A DNA stretch of 64,000 bases from Actinomycetes bacterium (GTDB taxonomy: Bacteria > Actinomycetota > Acidimicrobiia > Acidimicrobiales > RAAP-2), in NCBI GenBank assembly GCA_021779855.1, contig JAJXZW010000008.1, positions 31,475 through 95,474 on the forward strand, given 5' to 3'. The translations under genes and the position numbers were made by a program. The notes under the pieces are model-generated. The model was given only the letters and a program-made list of their open reading frames with translations. It did not search any database and had not been told where the DNA came from. Shown piece by piece: positions 43,885-56,135 of the stretch (position 1 is its first letter; every line of letters begins with the position of its first letter).

Positions 43885-46151
43885 TCAGGCGCGACGTAGC
43901 GGGGTCATCGCGAGCACGAGGTGCTTCGCCCCGAACCCCTCGAAGGCGACGGTGGCGCGGGCGTGGCGGCCCTCCCCCTCGGTCGCGGTGACGACCCCGG
44001 CGCCGTAGCGCTCGTGCACGACCCGGTCGCCGACCGCCAGGCCGAGCGCCTCGGCCCCGGTCGAGCGCGCCGGCGGGGCCGCGCCCGCCCCGAAGGCCCG
44101 GCCCTGGGCGAACTCGCTCTGGCGCCCGGCGAAGCCGTCCTCCTCCAGCGAGAAGCTCGAGCGGCGGGTCGGCGGCACGCTGGTGAGGTCGGTCACGAGC
44201 TCGGGCGGCACCTCCTGGAGGAACCGGCTCGGGATGGCCTCGGTGAGCCGGCCCCACATCGTGCGGGTCCAGGCGTGGGTGAGGGTGAGGTGGCGCATCG
44301 CCCGGGTGATCCCGACGTAGCAGAGCCGGCGCTCCTCCTCGAGCTCGGCGTCGTCGGCCAGGGCCCGGGCGTGGGGGAAGATGGTCTCCTCGAGGCCGGC
44401 GATCACGACGGCGGGGAACTCGAGGCCCTTGGCCACGTGCAGGGTCATCAACGAGACCGCGCCCTCCCCCGCGCCGAGCTGGTCGGAGTCGGCCACCAGG
44501 GCGACGCGCTCGACGAAGTCGAGCAGCGACTCGTACTGCGCGGCCGCGCTGGCGAGCTCGCCGAGGTTCTCCAGGCGCGAGTAGGCCTCGTCGGACCCGT
44601 CGGCGCGCAGGGCGTCGCCCAGGCCCGACTCGCGCACGATGGCGTCGATCATCTCGCGCGGGGAGAGGTCGTTGGCCAGGGCCCGCAGCTCCTCCAGCCC
44701 GACGGCGAAGCGGTCGCAGCCGGCGAGCGCCCGGCCCGTGAGCCCCGCCGCCGCGCCGAAGGCGGTCGCCTCGGCGAAGGAGAGGCCGTGCTCGGCGGCG
44801 TAGGCGCCGAGCTTGGCCTGGGCGGCGTCGCCCACGCCGCGCTTGGGCTCGTTCACGACCCGGCGGGCCGACGCCTCGTCGCGGGGGTTCACGACGAGGC
44901 GCGCGTAGGCGAGCGCCGTCTTCACCTCCCGGCGGTCGTAGAAGCGGGTGCCGGCGATGACCCGGTAGGGGACGCTCGCGCGCAGCAGCTCCTCCTCGAG
45001 CACGCGGCTCTGGGCGTTGGTCCGGTAGAAGACGGCCATCTCGCGCCACTCGAGCCCGGCCGACGAGCGCAGGCGGCGCAGCTCGCTCGCGATGAAGCGG
45101 CCCTCGTCGTACTCGTCGGCCGCCCGGTAGAGCCGGATCCGCTCGCCGGCGTCGCCGTCGGTGAAGAGGTTCTTGGGGTGGCGGCTGGGGTTCCTCGCGA
45201 TGACGGCGTTGGCGGCGTCGAGGATCACCTGGGTCGAGCGGAAGTTCTGCTCCAGCACCACGACGGTCGCGTCGGGGAACCGGGACTCGAACTGGAGGAT
45301 GTTGCGCACGTCGGCCGCGCGGAACCGGTAGATCGACTGGTCCGAGTCGCCGACCACGCACAGGTTCCGGTGCTCGGCCGCGAGCGTCAGGACGAGCTCG
45401 TTCTGGACGCCGTTGGTGTCCTGGAACTCGTCCACCAGCAGGTGGGCGAAGCGGTGCTGGTAGGCGCGGCGCACGTGCTCGTCGCGCTGGAGCATCGCCA
45501 GCGCGTTGAGCAGCAGGTCGTCGAAGTCCATGGCGTTGGCCCGGCGCAGGCGGTCGACGTAGAGCCGGTAGATCTCGGCGATGCGCCGGCGCACCGGGTC
45601 GTCGCCGAAGGCGGCCGCGTAGCGCTCCGGGGAGACCATCTCGTTCTTCGCCGCCGAGATGCCCGCCGCGACGCTGCGCGGGGCGAGCCGCTTGGTGTCG
45701 AGGCCCAGCTCCCGCATGATGAGCTCGACGGCGGTCTGGGCGTCGCCCGCGTCGTAGATCGTGAACCCCCGCTCGTAGCCGAGCACGTCGGCGTGGCTGC
45801 GCAGCATGCGCAGGCAGGCCGAGTGGAAGGTCGAGACCCACATGCGCTCGACGTCAGCGCCGACGAGCTCGACCACGCGCCGGCGCATCTCGTCGGCGGC
45901 CTTGTTGGTGAAGGTGATCGCCATCACCTGGTGGGGCTCGGCGTCGCCGGTGGCGAGCAGGTGGGCGATGCGCCGGGTGAGGACCCGGGTCTTGCCCGAC
46001 CCGGCGCCGGCGACGACGAGCAGCGGCCCGCCCCGGTGGGTGACCGCCGCGCGCTGGGGCGCCGTCAGGCCCTCGAGGAGCGCCGCCGGGTCGGGGCGCC
46101 CGGCCGGCGCGGGGTCGCCCCACAGCCCGGCCTCGGTGACCCGACCGCCGC

Positions 46152-46155
<4 letters not shown>
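43885..46155 (-). CDS. pcrA: ATP-dependent DNA helicase PcrA/UvrD
   Basis: A 756-residue superfamily 1A 3'-5' helicase for repair and fork maintenance. The Q motif is LTAPQRAAV, Walker A is AGAGSGKT (49-56), motif II is LVDEFQDTN, motif III is [13 protein letters not shown], motif IV is QNFRST and motif VI is [13 protein letters not shown]. The C-terminus ([15 protein letters not shown]) is the Tudor-like RNA-polymerase-binding domain of PcrA. The GTG overlaps the guaA stop (GTGA). It is third in guaB3-guaA-pcrA. Confidence 0.97.
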
Positions 46156-47689
<1,534 letters not shown>

Positions 47690-47693
<4 letters not shown>

Positions 47694-48853
47694 TGCCCCA
47701 TGCCCACGCCCTGGGAGCGCTGGAGCGCCTTGCCCTCGGTCTGCAGGGCCGGGGCCAGCATGATCTCGGCCTTCTGGAACTCCTTCAGGGTCTCGTAGCC
47801 GCAGGTCGCCATCGAGGTGCGCAGCGCCCCCATCAGGTTGAGGCGGCCGTCGTTCTCGTGCGCCGGCCCCAGCAGGATCTCCTTCAGCGTCCCGCGGACC
47901 TGGGTGCGCACCCGCGTGCCGCGCGGGAGCGTCGGGTGGAAGGTGGCCATCCCCCAGTGGTAGCCCCGGGCGGGGGCCTCGACGGCGCTGGTCAGCGGCG
48001 AGCCGATCATCACGGCGTCGGCCCCGCAGGCGATGGCCTTGGCGATGTCGCCGCCCTTGGACATGCCGCCGTCGGCGATGACGTGGACGTAGACGCCGGT
48101 CTCGTCGAGGTGGCGCATCCGCGCCCCCGCGACGTCGGCGATGGCCGTGGCCTGGGGCACGCCGATCCCCAGCACCCCGCGACTGGTGCACGCGTTGCCC
48201 GGGCCGACCCCGACCAGCACGCCGGCCGCGCCGGTGCGCATCAGGTGCAGCGCGGCCTGGTAGCTGGCGCACCCGCCCACGATGACGGGGATCTCGAACT
48301 CCCGGATGAACTTCTTCAGGTTCAGCGGCTCGCCCGACTTCGAGACGTGCTCGGCCGAGACGACGGTGCCCTGGATCACCAGGATGTCGAGGCCCGCGTC
48401 GATGATGGTCTGGGCCATCCAGTCGGTCTTGGCGGGGGTGACCGAGGCCGAGGTCACGACGCCGGACTCCTTGAGCTGGCGGATCCGCTCGGCGACCAGC
48501 TCGAGCCTCACCGGCTCGAGGTACATCTGCTGCATGCGGGCGGTGGCCTTGTCGTCCTCGAGCTCGGCGATCTCCTCGAACAGGGGCGTGGGGTCCTCGT
48601 AGCGGGTCCACAGCCCCTCGAGGTTGAGGACCCCGAGGCCGCCGAGGCGCCCCAGCTCGATCGCGGTGGCGGGCGAGATCGCGCCGTCCATCGCCGAGCC
48701 GAGCACGGGGATCTCGAACTTGTAGGCGTCGATCTGCCAGGAGATGTCGACGTCCTCGGGGTCGCGCGTGCGCCGGCTGGGCACGATCGCGATGTCGTCG
48801 AAGCCGTAGGCCTGACGCGCCGTCTTGAAGATGCCGATCTCCACTTCCGCCAT
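47690..48853 (-). CDS. guaB3: GuaB3-family IMP dehydrogenase-related protein
   Basis: A 387-residue TIM-barrel protein of the IMPDH/GMP reductase superfamily without the CBS pair. The start [26 protein letters not shown] and the active loop [18 protein letters not shown] are diagnostic of GuaB3, which characterised members use for GMP reduction to IMP. The catalytic Cys lies in NACTSR. GGAGGACCC precedes the ATG. It is coupled to guaA, placing GMP synthesis and recycling in one message. Confidence 0.93.
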
Positions 48854-48892
48854 GGGTCCTCCGCCTCTCGTGGATGGGGGCGTGGGCCCAAT

Positions 48893-49690
48893 CTACCCGC
48901 CGGGCTGTGGCGGGTCGCCGAGCGCGAGGTCCCCGGCGACCATCGTGAGCAGGTCGGTCAGGACCCGGGCGGTCGCCCCCCAGAGGAGGTCCCCGGGCAC
49001 CCGGTAGAAGTAGATCGGGAAGAACCCCTCGTCGTCGAGCCCGGGCGATCCCTCGCGCCGCCACCGCTCCTCCAAGAACGCGTCCTCGGCGAGCAGGTCC
49101 GAGAGGGGGACGGTGAAGACCCGCTCGACCTCGTCGGGCTGGGCCTCGAGCGAGGGCCGGGAGCTGAGCGCCCCCACGACCGGGACGATGGCCGCGGGCG
49201 CCACCCGCGTCGAGAGCGGGGTGAGCCAGCCCAGGGGCCGCACGCTCGCCGGGTCGAGCCCGACCTCCTCTCTCGCCTCGCGCAGCGCCGTCTCCCACGG
49301 CGTCTCCCCGGCCTCGCCCCGCCCCCCCGGCAGGGCCACCTCGCCGCGATGGGCGCGCAGGGTCCGGGACCGCCGGGTGAGGACGACCCGGGCCTCCCCG
49401 CCCTCGTCGAAGAGCGCCACGAGGACCGACGCGCCGGGCGCGTCGCCATCGGGGTCACCGGGGACGGGGGGCGGCTCGGGCGGCGGGCCGGCCTGGCCGC
49501 GGCGGGCGAGTACCCGGGCCACCCGCTCCACCGAGAGGCCGCGCCGGGCCGCCGGGGCCAGGTCGGCCCAGGGGGGACGGCCCCCGGGGCGGATCTCGTC
49601 GGGCTCGGGGATCACCTGGGAGTAGACGTGGCCCGGGAAGCGATGACGTTCGTCCCTCGTCCGGCCCAGCGCGTCATCCCTAGAATTCAT
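48893..49690 (-). CDS. NUDIX hydrolase, CoA pyrophosphatase-like
   Basis: A 265-residue NUDIX protein. The box G-x5-E-x7-REAREEVGL starts in [14 protein letters not shown] and is complete. The preceding [15 protein letters not shown] matches the NuYL/CoA diphosphatase subgroup that cleaves CoA or oxidised CoA to 4'-phosphopantetheine and 3',5'-ADP. The first 80 residues are extra and proline-rich. The start ATG at 49690 is divergent from the MMPL gene. Confidence 0.88.
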   Translation of the reverse strand: MNSRDDALGRTRDERHRFPGHVYSQVIPEPDEIRPGGRPPWADLAPAARRGLSVERVARVLARRGQAGPPPEPPPVPGDPDGDAPGASVLVALFDEGGEARVVLTRRSRTLRAHRGEVALPGGRGEAGETPWETALREAREEVGLDPASVRPLGWLTPLSTRVAPAAIVPVVGALSSRPSLEAQPDEVERVFTVPLSDLLAEDAFLEERWRREGSPGLDDEGFFPIYFYRVPGDLLWGATARVLTDLLTMVAGDLALGDPPQPGG

Positions 49691-49732
49691 CGTCCGCCCC
49701 ACCGTACCGGTCCGACCCCCCGAAAGGGCCTC

Positions 49733-51910
49733 GTGAAGAACCTCGCCCGACTCTGCGTCCGCCACCGATGGGTCGTCCTGATCGTCTGGGTCCTGCTCTT
49801 CGCCGGCACCAACGCCGCGGCGCGCTCGGTGGGCTCGGCCTACGCCAACACGTTCACCCTGCCCGGCACCAACTCGACCCACGCCTACGACCTGTTGAAG
49901 ACGGCCTTCCCGGGCCAGTCGGGCGACACCGACCAGATCGTCATCCACGCGACGAAGGGCACCGTCGCGTCCCACGAGCGCACGATCCAGGCCGCGCTCG
50001 GCGCCGTCGCGCGCCAGCCGATCGTGGCGAGCGTCGTCTCGCCCTTCTGTACGGCCCCCTTCACGAGCGAGCGGCTGCCGACGGGCGCGTGCGCCGGCGC
50101 GGCCCAGGTCTCCAGGGACGGCACCATCGCCTACGCCGTCGTCCACTTCGCCCTCCCCGGGTACAGGCTGCACACCGCCCTGATCCAGCCGGTCGAGACC
50201 CAGGCCCTCACGATGCAGTCCGCGGGCCTCGGGGTCTACTTCGGGGGCAACGCCTTCGGCCAGGTCTCCTCGCCCTCGACGAGCAAGGGCGAGGTGGTCG
50301 GGCTCCTCCTCACCGCCGTGGTGCTCGTGCTCGCCTTCGGGTCGTTCCTCGCGATGCTGCTGCCCCTCGGGGTGGCGCTCTTCGCCCTCGGGGTGGCCCT
50401 CGCCGCGGGCGAGCTCCTGAGCCACGGGCTCGCCATCGCCCAGTTCGCGCCGATCCTGGGGTCGCTGATCGGGCTCGGCGTGGGCATCGACTACGCCCTC
50501 TTCATCATCACGCGCACCCGCCAGGAGTTCAAGCGCGGCGCCACGCCCGAGGACGCGATCGTGACGGCGATCAACACCTCGGGCCGAGCGGTCCTCTTCG
50601 CCGGCTCCACGGTGTGCATCGCCCTGCTGGGGATGCTGGTGCTGCGCCTCTCCTTCTTGAACGGCGTCGCGGTGATGGCCACCCTCGCCGTGCTCGTCAC
50701 CATGCTCGCCTCGGTGACCCTCCTGCCGGCCCTCGTCGCGGTGATCGGCCGTCGCGTCCTCAGCCGGCGCGAGCGCCGGCGCCTGGCCGAGCACGGCCCC
50801 GAGCCGGTCCTGCCGAGCGGGCCCTGGCAGCGGTGGGCCCGGTTCGTCTCGAACCACCCCCGGATGCTGAGCGTCCTCGCCCTCGTCGTGATCGTGCTCT
50901 TCGTCGTGCCCTTCTTCTCACTGCGCCTGGGCAGCTCGGACCAGGGGACCGACCCGGTGGGCTCGACCACCCGCCAGGCCTACGACCTGCTCGCCCAGGG
51001 CTTCGGCCCGGGCTTCAACGGGCCGCTCAGCGTCGTGGGGGCGATCCACGGGCCGAGGGACACGGCCGCCATGACCGCCCTCGACCGCCGGCTCGCCCAC
51101 GACCCCGGCGTCGCCACCGTCCTCCCCCTCTACGAGAACCCCGCCCACACGGTGGGGATCATCACGGTCGTGCCCACGACGAGCCCGCAGTCGATCCAGA
51201 CGACCGACCTCATCAACCGACTGCGCGACCACTACATCCCCCGGGCCACCCACGCCAGCCACACCGCGGTCTACGTGGGGGGCATCACCGCCATCTTCGC
51301 CGACTTCGCCCGGGTGCTCGGCTCGAAGCTGCCCCTCTTCGTGGGGGTGATCGTCCTGCTGGGCTGCCTGCTGCTCATGGTCGCCTTCCGGAGCCTCCTC
51401 ATCCCGCTCGTCGCGGCGGTGATGAACCTCCTCGCCGTCGGGGCCTCGTTCGGCCTCGTCGTCGCGGTCTTCCAGTGGGGCTGGGGCTCGTCGCTCATCC
51501 GCTCGGGCACCGGGCCCGTCGAGTCGTTCCTGCCGATCATCATGATCGCGATCCTCTTCGGCCTCTCGATGGACTACCAGGTCTTCCTGGTCTCGCGCAT
51601 GCACGAGGAGTGGCTGAACACGAAGTCCAACGAGGAGGCGATCGTGCGCGGCCAGGCGAACACCGGGCGCGTCATCACCGCGGCGGCCCTGGTCATGGTC
51701 TCGGTCTTCTTCTCCTTCGCCTTCGGCGGCCAGCGCATCATCGCCGAGTTCGGGATCGGCCTCGGCGGGGCGGTCGTCATCGACGCCTTCATCATCCGCA
51801 CCGTCCTCGTGCCGGCCCTGATGCACTACATCGGTCGGGCCAACTGGTGGATGCCGGGCTGGCTCGAGCGGGTCGTCCCCCACGTCGCCGTGGAGGCCAC
51901 CGAGGAGTGA
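49733..51910 (+). CDS. MMPL-family transporter
   Basis: A 725-residue RND-superfamily membrane transporter. Two repeats each have one helix, an extracellular porter-like domain and five helices. The proton-relay Asp-Tyr pairs are visible in GVGIDYALFIITR and LSMDYQVFLVSRMHEE. Mycobacterial MmpL proteins export cell-envelope lipids, but the substrate here is unknown. The GTG start has a weak AAAGGG ribosome binding site. Confidence 0.92.
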   Translation: MKNLARLCVRHRWVVLIVWVLLFAGTNAAARSVGSAYANTFTLPGTNSTHAYDLLKTAFPGQSGDTDQIVIHATKGTVASHERTIQAALGAVARQPIVASVVSPFCTAPFTSERLPTGACAGAAQVSRDGTIAYAVVHFALPGYRLHTALIQPVETQALTMQSAGLGVYFGGNAFGQVSSPSTSKGEVVGLLLTAVVLVLAFGSFLAMLLPLGVALFALGVALAAGELLSHGLAIAQFAPILGSLIGLGVGIDYALFIITRTRQEFKRGATPEDAIVTAINTSGRAVLFAGSTVCIALLGMLVLRLSFLNGVAVMATLAVLVTMLASVTLLPALVAVIGRRVLSRRERRRLAEHGPEPVLPSGPWQRWARFVSNHPRMLSVLALVVIVLFVVPFFSLRLGSSDQGTDPVGSTTRQAYDLLAQGFGPGFNGPLSVVGAIHGPRDTAAMTALDRRLAHDPGVATVLPLYENPAHTVGIITVVPTTSPQSIQTTDLINRLRDHYIPRATHASHTAVYVGGITAIFADFARVLGSKLPLFVGVIVLLGCLLLMVAFRSLLIPLVAAVMNLLAVGASFGLVVAVFQWGWGSSLIRSGTGPVESFLPIIMIAILFGLSMDYQVFLVSRMHEEWLNTKSNEEAIVRGQANTGRVITAAALVMVSVFFSFAFGGQRIIAEFGIGLGGAVVIDAFIIRTVLVPALMHYIGRANWWMPGWLERVVPHVAVEATEE

Positions 51911-52025
51911 CGGCGAGGCCCGACCACCGGTCCCCGCCACGCGACCCGCCTGGACGAGGGCTCAGGGTTATCCCCCATAGAGCCGCGCACGGGGGGGCCC
52001 TACCCTTCTCACCCGGAGGTGCCCG

Positions 52026-52952
52026 GTGATCGAGGCTCGCGGACTGACCAAGCACTACGGCGCGAAGGCCGCCGTCGACGGCCTGAGCTTCACGGTCCGG
52101 CCCGGAGTCGTGACCGGCTTCCTCGGGCCCAACGGCTCGGGCAAGTCGACCACGATGCGCATGATCATGGGGCTCGACGCCCCCACCCGGGGCACGGTCA
52201 CGGTGAACGGCCAGCGCTTCGGCGACCTGCGCTGGCCACTGCGCGAGGTCGGCGCGCTGCTCGAGGCGAGGGCCTTCCACCCCGGCCGGACGGCCCGGGC
52301 GCACCTCACGATGCTGGCCCAGACGAACCGGCTGCCGGCGCGGCGCGTCGGCGACCTGCTCGAGCTGGTCGGCCTCAGCGCCGTCGCCGACCAGCGGGCC
52401 GGCAAGTTCTCCCTCGGGATGGGACAGCGCCTGGGCATCGCCGCGGCCCTGCTCGGCGACCCCGGCGTCCTGCTCTTCGACGAGCCCGTGAACGGCCTCG
52501 ACCCCGACGGGATCCGCTGGGTCCGCCACCTCCTGCGCGGCCTGGCGGCCGAGGGGCGGACCGTCTTCGTCTCGAGCCACCTCATGAGCGAGATGTCGCT
52601 CACCGCGGACGAGGTCGTCATCATCGGCCGGGGTCGGCTGATCGAGCAGGTCGCCATCGGTGACCTGCTCGCGCGCAGCGCTCACCGGTACGTGCGGGTC
52701 CGCAGCCCCCAGGCGGCCGCCCTTCGCGAGGCTCTCGAGCGCGACGGCGCCACGGTCACCGTGGAGGACGACGGGTCGCTCAGCGTCCGCGGGCTCGACG
52801 GGCCGTCGGTGGGCGAGGTCGCCGCGGCCCTCGGGGCCACCCTGCACGAGCTCTCCCCCCAGAGCGCCTCGCTGGAGGAGGCGTTCATGGAGCTCACCGA
52901 CTCGAGCGTCGACTACCGGGGGGCCACCACGAACGCCCCGGAGGCACCGTGA
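52026..52952 (+). CDS. ABC transporter ATP-binding protein
   Basis: A 308-residue nucleotide-binding subunit of an ABC-2 type exporter. Walker A is FLGPNGSGKSTTMR, the signature is KFSLGMGQRLGIA, Walker B is VLLFDEPVNGLDPDG and the H-loop is VSSHLMSE. A C-terminal regulatory-type extension (about 220-300) follows. GGAGGT precedes the GTG; a TACCCT -10 candidate is at 52001-52006. It overlaps the permease gene (GTGA). Bacitracin/lantibiotic-type exporters share this pattern, but the substrate is not known. Confidence 0.93.
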   Translation: MIEARGLTKHYGAKAAVDGLSFTVRPGVVTGFLGPNGSGKSTTMRMIMGLDAPTRGTVTVNGQRFGDLRWPLREVGALLEARAFHPGRTARAHLTMLAQTNRLPARRVGDLLELVGLSAVADQRAGKFSLGMGQRLGIAAALLGDPGVLLFDEPVNGLDPDGIRWVRHLLRGLAAEGRTVFVSSHLMSEMSLTADEVVIIGRGRLIEQVAIGDLLARSAHRYVRVRSPQAAALREALERDGATVTVEDDGSLSVRGLDGPSVGEVAAALGATLHELSPQSASLEEAFMELTDSSVDYRGATTNAPEAP

Positions 52953-53959
52953 CCACCCTCCTCGCCACCGCGCACGCCGCCCTCGTCCGCCACGGCGGGC
53001 CCCGGCACGGGCTGCGCTTCGGGCTCCTGATCATCGTCGTAATCGTCGTGGCCGTCGTCGTGCTCATCCAGCGCCAGCGGCGCAGGGACCGCACCACCAT
53101 GGAGGTCGCCTCCCCCACCGCGGCGACCAGCGACGGCCACCCCGCCGTCGTCCGGCTCGTCGAGCCCGTCCCGCCCGGCCACTACCACTTCAGCGACCTC
53201 GTGCGCGCGGAGTGGACGAAACTGCGCACCGTGCGCTCGACCGGCTGGACACTCCTCATCACGGTCGTGCTGGGACTGGGGATATCGGCCGTCGCCACGG
53301 CCGAGACCCGCTCGCACTGGTCCTCGACGCCCGCGTTCCAGCACGTGGGCTTCGACCCCACCGCCACCAGCCTCATCGGCATCTTCGTCGCGCAGTTCGC
53401 CATCGGGGCGCTCGGGGTGCTCGCCATGAGCAGCGAGTACTCCTCGGGGACGATCCGCGCGACCTTCAGCGCCGCCCCGAACCGCCTGCGGGTCCTCGCG
53501 GCGAAGCTCCTCGTCTTCGGGGTCCTCGCCGTGGTCTTCGCCGAGGTCGTCTCGTTCGCGTCGTTCTTCCTCGGCCAGGCCCTCCTCACGAGTCCGGCCA
53601 CCCACGCGACCCTCTCGAGTCCGGGGGCGCTGCGCGCCGTCGTCGGCGCCGGGCTCTTCGTGGCGGCCCTCGGGCTGCTCGCGATGGGGCTCGCGACCAT
53701 GATGCGCTTCACCGCGGCGGCCCTCAGCACCTTCGTGGGCGTCCTGCTCATCGCCCCCCTGATCGCCCAGGCGCTGCCCACCGCGCTCAACCAGGACATC
53801 CGGCGCTTCCTGCCCGACCGCATCGGCACGACGATGCTCACCACGACCACTCAGAACCCCTTCACGTTCTCCCCGTGGGTCGGCCTCGGCGTGCTGGCCC
53901 TCTACGTGGTCGGGGTCAACGTCGTGGGCGCGATTCTGCTCACCCGCCGCGACGCCTAG
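52949..53959 (+). CDS. ABC-2 type permease with extra N-terminal helix
   Basis: A 336-residue permease. The core (from about residue 70, VRAEWTKLRTVRSTGWTLL) has six helices and the ABC-2 segment MSSEYSSGTIRATFSAAPNR. Before it lies an unusual extension: a membrane helix at about 23-41, a basic stop (QRQRRRDR) and a 25-residue linker. The extension may place the cytosolic coupling helix differently, or anchor another partner. It pairs with the preceding ATPase. Confidence 0.9.
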   Translation: MTTLLATAHAALVRHGGPRHGLRFGLLIIVVIVVAVVVLIQRQRRRDRTTMEVASPTAATSDGHPAVVRLVEPVPPGHYHFSDLVRAEWTKLRTVRSTGWTLLITVVLGLGISAVATAETRSHWSSTPAFQHVGFDPTATSLIGIFVAQFAIGALGVLAMSSEYSSGTIRATFSAAPNRLRVLAAKLLVFGVLAVVFAEVVSFASFFLGQALLTSPATHATLSSPGALRAVVGAGLFVAALGLLAMGLATMMRFTAAALSTFVGVLLIAPLIAQALPTALNQDIRRFLPDRIGTTMLTTTTQNPFTFSPWVGLGVLALYVVGVNVVGAILLTRRDA

Positions 53960-54440
53960 CCCCCCGCGGGCGCCGATGCGTCGGTGAATGACTCAGCGTC
54001 TGGTGACGACTCGGGCCCAATGGCGAGATCGACGTCGGGGGGCTCGTGGCGGCGAGGTCGGTCGTGTCCGCACCAGTCCCGATCGTGAACTTCCTCGTCG
54101 TGGAGGTCTTGGGCGCGGGCGGATTGGTCACAGAGACGTTGACGGCGCCCTGGGTAGCCGTGGCGAGCGAGTGACCCGAAGGGAGCGTCACCACGAGGGT
54201 GCCCGACCTCGCCGGTTCCAGCGCCGACGGGCAGCCGGCCAACGCGGAGGTCAGCGTCGCTTTGGGGCTCACGACCTCGGCGCGGGCCGGCGGATGGGTG
54301 AGGGTCAGCCGGCCCCCGGTCGCGAGCGCACCTCGGGCGGGGCGGTGAACGCCACCGCCCCGGTCTCCGAGGCGCTGTCGGCCGCGCGGGACCGGTTCGT
54401 GCTGGCGAAGTCCGAGCCGGACCCGTACGCGTGACCCCGT
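53956..54440 (-). pseudogene. remnant of a secreted repeat protein, frameshifted
   Basis: Reading on the minus strand, the frame with SDFASTNRSRAADSASETG passes into a second frame with GRLTLTHPPARAEVVSPKAT and LVVTLPSGHSLATATQ, and then into a third with PDVDLAIGPESSPDAES before a stop near 53956. All three have the Thr/Ser/Ala-rich beta-strand character of secreted surface proteins, but no single frame is open. Two frameshifts in under 500 bp indicate a decayed gene. No start codon can be assigned. Its end abuts the ABC permease on the other strand. Confidence 0.5.
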
Positions 54441-54754
54441 CTCGCCGATGCCCGCTCGGCGTCCCATGCTGGCGCGGGGCCCCCGCGTGGGTGTTCTCAC
54501 GCGCCCCGCACACAGCACCAGATGGCACCCGGTGCAACGTCCCTCCGACCACTCCGACGCCCTCGAGCGACGGCCCGCCGCTGGGGAGCGCTCCGTGCAC
54601 TCGTCGGATCGTCAGGAACGCGGAACCATCTCCCACGTCGCCGCCTCTGCGTTGCGTCTGGCAAGGAGGAGCATCCGTTGCCGAGTGGTACGCGGTTACG
54701 TGGCGTCGAGCAGAGGCATCTGATGCGACGTCGCCACCTCCTGCCTCTAAGGCA
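54441..54754. other. 314 bp without a recognisable gene
   Basis: No frame on either strand shows a convincing protein, and no RNA or repeat was recognised. It separates the two secreted-protein remnants and may be the rest of one of them. Confidence 0.5.
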
Positions 54755-55840
54755 CTAGCTGCTGAGAGTCACCGTGAGCGCCGGGGACGACGTATTTCCG
54801 TCGATGGTGAACCTCGCTGACATTGTCCGGCCGGACCCGTCGAGCCGGGTGATTGGGACGGCATTGGTGGTGGTCGTGTGGCCCTGAGCGATTGTGAGGG
54901 AGTCGTCACCCGACACACCCACCGATCCGTCACCATCGCTCGCCGAGAGTGCAGCATCGATGACCACGCCAGTCGCCGAGGCTTTCGCCACGGGACTCCC
55001 GTAGACGTCGATCTGACGGATGTGAGCACTCAGCGGTCCGCCGAGCGTGTAATCGGATGCCTCACCGGAGGACACGCACGTGAGCGCCTCCACGGGACCA
55101 CTGCACCCCGCGAGGATAGACGGTGAGGAGTCCAGCGACAATCCCGTGAGGATGAGTCCGCGTACGACCGCCGGCGTGGCGTCGAGGGTGGCCTGGCCCG
55201 AGTCCCCGGTCGAGTAGGTGACCGTGAGGGTCGTCGAGGCGGCGTCGAAGAGGGTGACACCCGTGCTCGCCGGGCCGTTGGCGAAGTTCATCTGCAGCCC
55301 GACGAGCACGAGCCCGGGCCGGGATAGGTAGGCGTCTGGACGCCGGAGGCGGCGGCCGCCCCGCCGAAGGTGAAGCACTGGTCGCCTGTGAGGTGGGTGT
55401 CGACGTTACCGTACCTGTCGAACGCGGTGATCGTGAGGGAGTCGGCGGTGCCGGCGACGGGGTCGGGTTTCCCGGCGGCCACGACGAACGCGGTGAAGGC
55501 GGACGGCGGGACAACGACCGTGCCGCTGGTACCCGATGTCGTCCAGCTCCCGAAGACCGCCGTAATGACGTGGGTGTAGGTCCCTGACGGGACAAGCGTG
55601 TCCGCGCATGCCGTCAACGTGAGCAACTGCGCAGGGGACGAGTCGCAGACGTCGGTGCTTGACGCGCCTGGCACCCGCTGCACGCAGTAGCCGCCAGTGG
55701 TTGGACCACGCCTCGGCGGTCGCCACCCATCGAATGTCGACGGTGCGCTGGATCGAATCAGGGAATGTCGCCCGCATATCGTTCACCGGGTGCAACTTCG
55801 CGACCACGACTGCTCCCGGACCGCCACCGTGTGATGAGGT
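54755..55840 (-). pseudogene. remnant of a large secreted Ig/fibronectin-like protein, multiply frameshifted
   Basis: On the minus strand three frames follow each other. One carries AVVVAKLHPVNDMRATFPDS. After a shift near 55700, the next carries TTGGYCVQRVPGASSTDVC, TYTHVITAVFGSWTTSGT and LTITAFDRYGNVDTHLTG. After a second shift near 55330, the last carries LQMNFANGPASTGVTLFDA and runs to the stop at 54755, ending LTVTLSS. The strands and Cys spacing look like fibronectin-III/Ig-type repeats of actinobacterial surface proteins. It lies directly downstream of the SipW/TasA-like pair and was probably part of the same export locus. Confidence 0.6.
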
Positions 55841-56135
55841 ACGACCACGCCACGCTACTCGCAGCCACGCTCGCCATTAGGCCACTGATGAGAAGGGAGC
55901 GTCGAACCCATCACCGGCTCTTCCACTTCAGAGACTCCCCAACGTGCCCTCAGCAAGCCCGACTCTTGCGGGAACCCGCAAGGCTTCCGTCCGGAGGAAG
56001 TGTCATCCCTACGTCGACGCGATGACCCAACGAAGTTTACGAAAGCGTCGGAATCAGTGGGCGGAGTTAAGCGGCTTCGCTGTGCGAAGGCCCTCTAGGT
56101 CCACCGTTGCCACCTCGTACCTAGTACGCGAAGTC
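55841..56135. other. intergenic stretch with two hairpins, no gene
   Basis: No convincing coding sequence. A perfect 7-bp hairpin (CTTGCGG-GAAC-CCGCAAG) lies at 55965-55982. A second hairpin at 56073-56092, CTTCGC pairing with GCGAAG, lies just downstream of the SipW-like gene and could end its message, although no U-tract follows. Base composition is visibly less G+C-rich than the flanking genes. Confidence 0.5.

Noticed and set aside
54431..54820. A 129-codon plus-strand frame across the gap between the two remnants
   Set aside because: It overlaps the end of the better-supported minus-strand remnant and has no family features.
55965..55982. Perfect hairpin considered as a terminator or integron attC-like site
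   Set aside because: No U-tract follows on either strand, no integrase is present and no second copy was found.
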